The notes under the pieces were generated by a model that saw nothing but the letters and a program-made list of their open reading frames with translations, did not search any database and was not told where the DNA came from. Shown here in pieces: positions 1-7,346 of a stretch of DNA of 64,000 bases. Every line of letters starts with the position of its first letter. The stretch's first letter is position 1. The stretch spans positions 3,669,501 through 3,733,500 of the forward strand of contig NZ_CP029639.1 of the NCBI RefSeq assembly GCF_003268635.1, read 5' to 3'. The DNA comes from Paenibacillus sp. DCT19 (GTDB lineage: Bacteria > Bacillota > Bacilli > Paenibacillales > Paenibacillaceae). A program made the translations under genes and the position numbers.

Positions 1-398
1 CGCTCCTCTTCCGTCTCGTCCCTGATTAAGGATACCGCCTTGTGAATCACTTGCTTCAGCTGATTGGTATTCACGGGCTTGATCAAATAATCCAGTGCCC
101 CGTATTTCAATGCCTCCTGCGCATAATCAAACTCTTTGTGGGCGCTAATAAAGACAACCTTCGGTGTTCGCCGCGATGCCTGAACATACCTCAGTACATC
201 GATGCCGGATTGGCCGGGCATGCAAATGTCACTGACAATCAAATCTGGGTTGCAGCGATCAATTAACTCAATCAGTTCGTTTCCATCATAAGCCTCACCT
301 GCAATTTCAATACCGAGCGCCTCCCAATCGATGAGCATTCTTAAGCCTCTCAGGATGACTGGCTCATCGTCAGCGAGAATCATTCGAATCGTGTTCAT
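1..398 (-). CDS. YesN-type response regulator, C-terminus outside window
   Basis: This is the N-terminal receiver domain of a response regulator whose reading frame runs off the left edge. The visible 132 residues begin MNTIRMILADDEP and carry the acidic pair (ADDE), the phospho-acceptor aspartate in IVSDICMPG near residue 55, the switch serine in VFISAH and the conserved lysine in YLIKPV. The start ATG follows GGAGGTGCGGC and overlaps the 3' end of the sensor kinase gene by 29 bases, so the two are translationally coupled. Paired with a YesM-type kinase, it is expected (family knowledge) to carry an AraC-type DNA-binding domain beyond the edge and to activate the adjacent sugar transporter operon. 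Confidence 0.88.
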   Translation of the reverse strand, partial: MNTIRMILADDEPVILRGLRMLIDWEALGIEIAGEAYDGNELIELIDRCNPDLIVSDICMPGQSGIDVLRYVQASRRTPKVVFISAHKEFDYAQEALKYGALDYLIKPVNTNQLKQVIHKAVSLIRDETEEE

Positions 399-2157
399 GC
401 CGCACCTCCAGGTTCAGAGGAAGCAGAATCCGTACCGACGTTCCGATATGCGGTCTGCTCTCCATGTCTAGTCCATACTGGCTTCCATATGCTGCCTTAA
501 TGCGTTCATGCACATTTTTGATACCAATGCTTTTACCCATGTTTCGATCCTGGTTTTTCACGTGAATCCGCAGGGACTCTAATTGTTCTTGCTCCATTCC
601 TGCCCCATCATCGTATATGGTTATACTGAGAATATCGCCCTCAAGCCGTTCTATTGTGATTAATACGATTCCCTTTCCGCCCTTGGGACGAATACCGTGA
701 TGAACCGAATTTTCAACAATGGGCTGAAGAATTAGCTTAAGCACGATGGCCGAGGCGAGCTCCGGCGACTGCAGCTCGACTTGTAATGAAATACGATGGT
801 CAAACCTAACCTCGATCAGATGAAAATAGTGTCGAAGGTGCTCTAGCTCTTGTGCCAGTGTTACAGACTCATCCCCATAATCAATAACATACTGCAGTTG
901 GTCTGAAAGTGCGTGGATCATATCAGCTACCTTTCGATCCCCATTGGCAACTGCGCTCATGCGAATGACCTCTAGCGTATTATACAAATAATGCGGTCGA
1001 ATCTGGCTTTTCAGTGCGTTCAACTCTGCCTGCTTTCGTTTGATTTCATTGATATATGCATCGTTAATATATTCCTTGAGTCGTTCTACCATTCGGTTAA
1101 AGCCATTAGCAAGCCGTCCCATCTCATCCTTGCGGCCAACCTTCAACTCAATATCCAAATTGCCCGACTCTACTTTGATCATCTGGCGTATTAACTGCAA
1201 AATAGGTCTGGTGAACATTCGTGAAAATATCAAGCCCATCAGAAACAAAGCAGCAAAGCTTGCTATAGCAGCCACCCAGACACTTTTTTTCGTACGAATA
1301 ATCGGAGAATAAATATCCTCCTTGGACATTAACCCCACAACTTTACCTTGGATATAAGGAAGCGGCTCACTGAAAACAATCATATCTCCACGGGCTTTGA
1401 CTCCGAATTCGTCAAAACGGGAACCGATTTTATCACGTCGGTTCGAATATAAAATGATACCGTTTTCATTTACGATGAAAATCTCATCTTTTTTACCAAG
1501 TCTCGATTGCTGAAGCAAACTGTCAAACACGTTAACGTCAATATCCAGAAATAAGGTTCCGTAGATTTGGACCGGATTCTGTACGCCTCGGGAGGTATCG
1601 ATCCAGCTTCGTGCAAAGGTCATCACCAAATCCTGGGAATTGTAATATACCTCCATATGATATGGGAAAACAGCCAGCTTTTTGGGGTTGGTTGTAAGCG
1701 TGTAGTTCCACTCTATCGGTGGATAACTGACAAAAGGATCCATTTGCTTGCTGCCTCGGGATTGCTGATTCAGCGTTCCGCCCTCTGCTCGCACAAACAG
1801 CACATTCTGGATATTCGCGTCGCTGAACAGCACCGTTTTAATGAAATCATCCATGGCAGACGAGTTAAATCCACTCGGATACAACTCTGAGGAATCTTTC
1901 AGAAAAATGTCGTCTGGTTGTGCCTTGGTGTACATCAAATTGGAAATATTATCGTATTTTCTCAGCATGTCGTTCACGTTATTACGCATGTACACCATCA
2001 TTTGCTGTATGTTGTTGACCGTATGACGCTCGATTTGTCCGGTAAACTGGTACAGAGAGAGCATGCTCAGTACGAAGATCGGAAGAAGGCCTGCCACTAA
2101 AAAAGCAACAGAGAACTTGAAAAATAAACTCTGCGTAAATTTTGGTCGAATTTTCAT
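370..2157 (-). CDS. YesM-type sensor histidine kinase
   Basis: A 595-residue membrane kinase. An N-terminal membrane segment (about residues 14-35) is followed by a roughly 250-residue extracellular sensor region, a second membrane segment (about 290-312), a HAMP linker, and the His_kinase domain with the phospho-acceptor histidine in QIRPHYLYNTLE (near residue 390). The ATP-binding domain shows the N box (QPIVENSVHHG) and a G box (DDGAGM). The start ATG follows GGGAGCGAG. It lies downstream of the solute-binding protein and overlaps the response regulator. In this family such kinases sense extracellular oligosaccharides, often with a binding protein, and switch on CUT1 transporters; the ligand cannot be read from the sequence. 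Confidence 0.93.
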   Translation of the reverse strand: MKIRPKFTQSLFFKFSVAFLVAGLLPIFVLSMLSLYQFTGQIERHTVNNIQQMMVYMRNNVNDMLRKYDNISNLMYTKAQPDDIFLKDSSELYPSGFNSSAMDDFIKTVLFSDANIQNVLFVRAEGGTLNQQSRGSKQMDPFVSYPPIEWNYTLTTNPKKLAVFPYHMEVYYNSQDLVMTFARSWIDTSRGVQNPVQIYGTLFLDIDVNVFDSLLQQSRLGKKDEIFIVNENGIILYSNRRDKIGSRFDEFGVKARGDMIVFSEPLPYIQGKVVGLMSKEDIYSPIIRTKKSVWVAAIASFAALFLMGLIFSRMFTRPILQLIRQMIKVESGNLDIELKVGRKDEMGRLANGFNRMVERLKEYINDAYINEIKRKQAELNALKSQIRPHYLYNTLEVIRMSAVANGDRKVADMIHALSDQLQYVIDYGDESVTLAQELEHLRHYFHLIEVRFDHRISLQVELQSPELASAIVLKLILQPIVENSVHHGIRPKGGKGIVLITIERLEGDILSITIYDDGAGMEQEQLESLRIHVKNQDRNMGKSIGIKNVHERIKAAYGSQYGLDMESRPHIGTSVRILLPLNLEVRHEHDSNDSR

Positions 2158-2321
2158 GTTGCTCGCTCCCGTTACGTCAATGGTCTTGGTTTCATCATAA
2201 ACCGAAATTGCATATCATAAAAGATTTTTATACGAGATTCCAATCAAGGAAGAGAAGCTGACTAACCATGAATTTCAAAGGAGTTCGATTTAGCGTTTCC
2301 CAAGGTGGACGCACATGCAGA

Positions 2322-2349
2322 GAACACCCGCCTATTGGCACGGGTGTTC
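2322..2349 (-). other. intergenic hairpin between binding-protein and kinase genes
   Basis: A perfect 9-bp stem (GAACACCCG / CGGGTGTTC) with a 10-base loop lies between the stop of the solute-binding protein and the start of the sensor kinase. It lacks a following U-tract, so it is more likely a transcript-stabilising or partial attenuation structure that lowers kinase expression relative to the binding protein than a full terminator. Confidence 0.55.
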
Positions 2350-2381
2350 TATACTGCATCCGATCAAGCAAGATGATGATA

Positions 2382-3980
2382 TTAGCTTTCGTTCTGATCC
2401 AGGAACATCTGAGCCTGCTTCACCAGTTCCTCGCGAACCTTCTCAAGACCGAGATTGCGTAGCTCTTCGTTCAAGTCTGCGGCGCTTTGGCGCCAATTGG
2501 AATCGAGCCCGCTTTTCAGAATTGGATCAATCGTGGCCGCTTTCGGCTGAAGCTTGGCGATTTCTGTTTTGACAGACTCGGTATTAAATACAAACCCGGC
2601 TAGTGGAAGCTTGTAATACGTGTCGTCCTGCGTTTGATAGGTAATGAGTTTCATGGCATCCTCAGAGTTATCGCCACTTATGCGAGACATCGTTGGATTC
2701 CAGGTCAGTTCATATCCAGGGAATGCATAATTTTTCGTCTGTTCTGTCGATTTATACTCCGTATCGCCGGATTTTGTCCAATGCGTGCCTTCGATGCCCA
2801 GTTCGAACAGATCATGGTTCTCCTGATCACCGAACAGCCAATCCAGGAATTTCATAGTACGATCTGCGTTTTTGGATGTCGCCGGAATTACGAGATAGTT
2901 CCACGCTTTATATTCCGTTCCAATAGAACCTTTTTCCATATTGCGAATTTTGGAGTTATACACAAAGAACTCCAACTCTGCATCAGGTACTGCTGTTTTT
3001 AGTTTGTCTCGCATGCTGGCAAAGCCATTAATAGTACCTTCGTTTGCAGCTGATTTGCCACTGGCGAACAATGCACCCGGGTCTTTTTCATTTAAAACGT
3101 CTTTCTGTACATACTTATTCCATTCAACCTTCGTATCGTTATTACCGTAAAAGTAATCTGAGCTGTTAAATGGAGCCGGATACTTGGCAAATTCCTCTTC
3201 CGGATCGCCAAGCGTCGAGGCTCCCAGAACCTTTTTCCCATCCTCGGACAAAATCAGATTAAATGTGGTGCCGGTTCCTGCAATCGCGTAAGGTTCGGAA
3301 CGAACCTGGGTCTGAGGCTCCTCATTGCCAAACATTTTAAAGAATCCGCGATCTCCCATTAAGGCAAACGGAATCATTTCAGGCTCGTTTTCCTTTACTT
3401 TGTCGAGATAAGCCTTAAGATCGTCATAAGACTGGATCGGAGCCAAACCGTATTTTTCTCTCAGATCCTTGCGAATATATATAACCTCGGAGTCATAGTA
3501 CATGTTTGTAATCGGAATCGCATAGAGATGTCCATTGACTTTGTTTGCATCAAGAAACTCTTGCGAAAATGCTTTTTTTAAACCAGGATATTCATCATTA
3601 TTGAAATATTTATCCAACTCTTGATAGAAGCCTTGGGAAATGTTCTGGTTCAGGTTCATCCATGGCGCGTCAAACATCAGGTCTACCGCTTCACCTGCAG
3701 CCAGCTTCAGCTTGGTTTTCTGTTTATGGTCTGATGCCGGGTTAAATTCGAGATCGAGCGTAGTGGTCAACGTATCCTTGCTAAGATTACCGAATTCGGT
3801 AAGTACCTTATCCATGTCTACCGGCTTGTCGCCGAAAAGCATGACCTTCAGTGTAACGGGATCAGTCGATGAAGTGTTCGCGCCTTCTGAACTGCTGGAT
3901 GAAGACGAGCATGCGCTTAGCAGTCCGCCCAAGAGGGCGGTAACAACAAGGGGTGCAAGAATTTTAGTTATTTTTTTCAT
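2382..3980 (-). CDS. CUT1 ABC transporter solute-binding lipoprotein (LplA-like)
   Basis: A 532-residue extracellular binding protein. The N-terminus is a lipoprotein signal peptide with lipobox LLSAC at about residue 24, followed by a serine-rich linker, so the mature protein is tethered to the outer face of the membrane. The body resembles the LplA/YtcQ branch of family 1 solute-binding proteins for oligosaccharides (for example VDLMFDAPWMN and a WNYLVIPATS region). The ATG follows GGGAGG. It sits third in a minus-strand operon after two permeases and before the two-component genes. No ATPase gene is present; CUT1 systems of this type commonly share a housekeeping MsmX-like ATPase. The substrate is probably a plant-derived oligosaccharide, but this is inference. 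Confidence 0.92.
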   Translation of the reverse strand: MKKITKILAPLVVTALLGGLLSACSSSSSSSEGANTSSTDPVTLKVMLFGDKPVDMDKVLTEFGNLSKDTLTTTLDLEFNPASDHKQKTKLKLAAGEAVDLMFDAPWMNLNQNISQGFYQELDKYFNNDEYPGLKKAFSQEFLDANKVNGHLYAIPITNMYYDSEVIYIRKDLREKYGLAPIQSYDDLKAYLDKVKENEPEMIPFALMGDRGFFKMFGNEEPQTQVRSEPYAIAGTGTTFNLILSEDGKKVLGASTLGDPEEEFAKYPAPFNSSDYFYGNNDTKVEWNKYVQKDVLNEKDPGALFASGKSAANEGTINGFASMRDKLKTAVPDAELEFFVYNSKIRNMEKGSIGTEYKAWNYLVIPATSKNADRTMKFLDWLFGDQENHDLFELGIEGTHWTKSGDTEYKSTEQTKNYAFPGYELTWNPTMSRISGDNSEDAMKLITYQTQDDTYYKLPLAGFVFNTESVKTEIAKLQPKAATIDPILKSGLDSNWRQSAADLNEELRNLGLEKVREELVKQAQMFLDQNES

Positions 3981-4047
3981 GATACAACAACCTCCCTTTA
4001 TGATGTTTGATGTCTTGTATAAATGAAAGGCACAGTAGCAGATTGGG

Positions 4048-4931
4048 TTATCCTTTTACCGCCCCTACCATCAATCCTTTGACGAAGTATTTCTGAAGAA
4101 AAGGATATAAGAAAATAATCGGCCCAATCGTCACTACTGTAGTGGCTAAGCGTGTGGTCAACGTAGGCACTACATAGTTAGGCAAGCTGACTTTGGAAGA
4201 CAACTCGGATGCGAATTGTGTATTGCTCATAATTCTCATGATCAAATATTGCAGCGGCCACAGATCCTCTTTGGAGATGTACAACATCGCTTCAAACCAT
4301 TTATTCCAGAAGGCCAGCGCGTAAAACAGGCCAACTGTTGCTATGGCAGGCATGGAGATAGGTAAAATAATGCGGAATAAAATGTAGATGTCATTCGCGC
4401 CATCGATTTTGGCCGATTCCGCAAGCGATTCATCAATCGATTTGAAAAAGTTACGCATCAGAAACATGTTCCATGGACTAACCAGTGCCGGAATGATCAG
4501 CACCCAGATGGTGTCTTTCATGTCCAAGTATTTGCTGATAAGCAGGTAGTTAGCAACCAGACCCCGTGGAACAGCATAGTGAAATAGACGTAAAAGTTGA
4601 TCGTGTTCCGGTACTTCAGATGACGAAGTGACAATGGATAGGCAAGCGCACAGGTGACCAGCATAGCAAGTGCCGTGCCTACAACAGTGACAAAGATCGT
4701 CACTCCGTAAGCTCTATAGATGGTGGCATCCTTAAAGATTAGTTTGTAGGCATCCAGTGAAAACTCACGCGGCCAGAGTGAATACCCGTACTTCAGAATG
4801 CTGGATTCGGTCGAAAGTGAGCTGCTGATAACGGAAATGAACGGAAATAGACAAAAGATTGCAAATACGGTCAGCAGGACGTAAAAAGCGATTTTCACGC
4901 TGTAATCCTGCCAGCTTTCTTTGATTACCAC
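4048..4931 (-). CDS. CUT1 ABC transporter permease (LplC/YtcP-like), frameshifted
   Basis: This gene encodes the second membrane subunit of the sugar importer, about 294 residues with six predicted membrane segments. It begins with GTG after AGGTGA (MVIKESWQDYS). The frame breaks at the CCCC run at 4562-4565: one more base restores FTMLFHGGLVANYLLISKYLDMK across the junction and joins the 137- and 159-residue pieces. The C-terminal half carries the EAA-type cytoplasmic loop (ESAKIDGANDIYILFRIILP) that contacts the ATPase. Because the neighbour permease has the same kind of one-base loss, a consensus error is more likely than a pseudogene. It is followed by the solute-binding lipoprotein. Confidence 0.85.
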
Positions 4932-4963
4932 ATTACTTCACCTGCCTTTGACTTCTGCTAGAT

Positions 4964-5925
4964 TTAGAAAAGAGCGGATTCCGGACTGAATTTCTTGGCC
5001 AGGCTATTCACCACAACAACCAATATGAATCCAACGAGGGATTGGAAGAAACCAACCGCGGCGGCCATACTCATATCCCCTAGATCCATCAGAGCGCGAT
5101 ATACATAGGTGTCGATTACGTCAGTTGTTGGATATAACGCCACATTTCGCCCAATCAACGCATAGATCATGCCGAAATCGCCGTAAAAAATACCACCCAT
5201 GGCCAAGAGCAACATCAGAATGATCGTAGGCTTCACTAATGGCAACGTAATATAACGAATTTTATGCCAACGACTGGCTCCATCAATGGAAGCGGATTCA
5301 TAGATGTCCGGATTAATTCCCGTAATAGTAGCTAGATATACGATGGAACCAAAGCCGGCTCCCTGCCATATTTTCATAATCACCAGAATCCAAGGCCAGT
5401 ATCCCGGCTCGTTATAGAAGGAGATCGGTTCAACTCCAAACAGTCCAAGCATCTGATTGATCATCCCTGTGTCCGTGGAGAGTAATGAGACCGAGAACAT
5501 CGCGATTACTGTCCAGGATAAGAAGTTCGGCAGTGTCACGAGCGTTTGCGTAACTCGCTTGAACCTTTTGCCCCAAGCTCCGAGAACATGATAGCAATGG
5601 CAACCGAACCTAATGTTCCACACAAAATGAACATCGTGTTAAGAAACAAAGTGTTGGCGATGACCTTTAACGTATCCGTCGATTCAATAAAAAAACTGAA
5701 GTTTTTCAAGCCTACAAATTCGCTACCGGTTATCCCTTTGATAGGGTTAAAATCTTGGAATGCAATAACGATTCCGCCCATAGGTAGATAGGAGAAAACA
5801 AAAATAACGGCAATTCCGGGCAAAGCCAGCAAATACAGCAAATAGTTTTTTTTCATCTCTGCAAAGAAACCTGTTTTTTCTCCTCGCACGGGATTTCCAG
5901 TTTGAAGAGAAACATTGCTCTTCAT
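4964..5925 (-). CDS. CUT1 ABC transporter permease (LplB-like), frameshifted
   Basis: First gene of the sugar-uptake operon, encoding a membrane permease of about 320 residues. The ATG at 5925 follows AGGAGGCTGT. The N-terminal piece has the first membrane segment (YLLYLLALPGIAVIFVFSY) and the conserved IAFQDFNP motif; the C-terminal piece has the EAA loop (ESASIDGASRWHKIRYITLP). The frame breaks at the TTTT run at 5566-5569; adding one base gives SELGAKRFKRVTQTLVTLPNFLSW, a continuous family sequence. The two halves are otherwise intact and the second permease gene follows after a short gap. Confidence 0.85.
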
Positions 5926-6210
5926 ATGTTACAGCCTCCTATCATTTTCTCTTTCTCTATTCACTCGTCTTCCTTGAAGCAATTTAAATATAGCACTGGG
6001 TTGAACAATGATAAATGCGGATTCTTTTGGTCGATATGTATGTTTTTTTAGAGGATGTTAAGGGCGTGTTATAACGACAATGTGATTCTAATCCAACTGT
6101 TAATCGCTTTAAAAGAGACACTCTACTCACACTAAGACGTTTATCTAATCAGCAATGGTCTGCGTTGTCGCCCTTGGAACGGAACAAGCACTTATACCGT
6201 ACAATAAGAC
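5926..6210. other. non-coding upstream region of the sugar-transport operon
   Basis: This stretch separates the azoreductase terminator from the first permease. It holds the operon's ribosome binding site. A weak -10-like TATATT on the minus strand lies near 5992-5997, but no convincing -35 box or operator was seen, which fits activation by the response regulator. No open reading frame with a good start was found. Confidence 0.4.
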
Positions 6211-6237
6211 AAAGAAGCCGCTAAAATAGCGACTTCA
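6211..6237 (-). terminator. intrinsic terminator of the recurrent GTCGCTA/TAGCGGC family
   Basis: On the minus strand the stem AGTCGCTA-TTT-TAGCGGCTT follows the azoreductase stop by about 50 bases. Here the U-tract is interrupted (TTCTTTG). It is one of nine near-identical terminators in the window. Confidence 0.75.
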
Positions 6238-6288
6238 ATGAAAACATTTTTTCCCTCGACTGGGTTTGACCATCAAACTTATTTTTAA

Positions 6289-6943
6289 TTAAAATACTTC
6301 CGCTTTCAAAATAGCTCTTTGAATTGCTTCTGCCTTAATTTGTTGTACTTGATCCGGTTTCTCACTCATACCCTCAACAAATATAGCCTCTACATCTTCA
6401 ACGCCCATCAAATTCATAACAGCCTTCAGATAGCTATGACTGTATTCAACATAATTAAACTTCCCATGAGAAAGTACTGTCCCAGATGCTTGAATATGCA
6501 TTACTTTTTTTCCTTGCTGTGTACCCTTTAATCCAGCCAATCCCGTAGTCCATTATCTGCTCGTTTAACTGTTTCTCCAATATTTATGATGATGTCTATA
6601 TATGCCTTCAAAACGGATGGAAAAGAATAATTCCAAACGGGATTGACTATCACTATTTTATCTGAATCTTTGAATTGTTGAATGAGCTCATGCATTCGTA
6701 TCACGTCATTCTTCGTCTCTTCGCGTAGTTTATCAAAAGCATTACCATATGGTGGTTGCCCCAGTGTCCTAGGATATCGGCATCGATTTGTGGAAGATCT
6801 GTACGGTACAGATCGAGATGAGAGATAACATCTTTTGGATTAAACTTCTTGTACGTTTTAATAAATTGGTTTCCCACGGACAAACTGTAGGTATCCGTGT
6901 TGAGAGGATGAGCTGTTACATACAATACATTTGCCATAATCAT
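6289..6943 (-). CDS. azoR: FMN-dependent NADH-azoreductase, frameshifted
   Basis: Encodes a flavodoxin-fold quinone/azo reductase of about 218 residues, which reduces quinones and azo bonds using NADH and protects against electrophile stress. The N-terminus (NVLYVTAHPLN) is the FMN phosphate-binding region, the middle contains the family motif VIVNPVWNYSFPSVLKAYID, and the C-terminus matches the family (KKVMHIQASG). Two one-base losses split it: the CCCC run at 6759-6762 (restores HWGQPPYGNAFDKLREE) and a site near 6539-6544 (restores continuity into LAGLKGTQQGKK). The start follows AAAGGAGTGTGTC. It has its own terminator and stands alone. Confidence 0.85.
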
Positions 6944-6991
6944 GACACACTCCTTTTATTATGTTTCGCTTTCGATAAATAGATCGAAAAC

Positions 6992-7078
6992 ATGTAAATT
7001 TACATTACAACTTAAAATGCTCTTCTATCTTCTACGTAGTTCACTTAATTTCGCTAATGTAATTAATATAGTTACATT
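6992..7078. promoter_or_regulatory. two palindromic operator candidates upstream of azoR
   Basis: A perfect 14-bp palindrome ATGTAAATTTACAT (6992-7005) and a second inverted repeat, AATGTAA-N9-TTACATT (7056-7078), lie 50-135 bases upstream of the azoreductase start. Both share the half-site ATGTAA. Firmicute azoreductases are commonly repressed by MarR or DUF24-family quinone sensors binding such dyads; which regulator acts here is not visible. The rest of the 6944-7346 gap holds a hairpin at 7253-7280 and nothing else recognisable. Confidence 0.5.
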
Positions 7079-7252
7079 TATTCGATATGTCAATATACGG
7101 TTATCACCTGGATACAATGGGCATGGTAAATACACTCCTGCTTATACAAACGTCTTCTTATTTAATTAACCTCGGCTGTGATTCCTATGAAGCTGAGTAG
7201 AAGCACCTCATACTCAAAGGTTCATCTAAGCGGAAATGGAAGTAACATGACA

Positions 7253-7280
7253 AAGACCCTTCCACCAATGAAAGGGTCTT
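7253..7280. terminator. hairpin between azoR and the GH2 gene
   Basis: The 9-bp stem AAGACCCTT/AAGGGTCTT with a 10-base loop lies 66 bases beyond the GH2 stop. On the minus strand it is followed by TTGTC only, so it is a weak terminator candidate for the GH2 gene. Confidence 0.45.
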
Positions 7281-7346
7281 ATATGCACGTATTTATGAGA
7301 ATAACTTTGTATGAATAAAAACTTGCTACCTCTTCTTCCCTTTAAC

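Noticed and set aside
4562..4565. Programmed ribosomal frameshift in the permease gene
   Set aside because: No slippery heptamer or downstream structure was seen, and the same kind of base loss occurs in many unrelated genes, so a sequence error is simpler.
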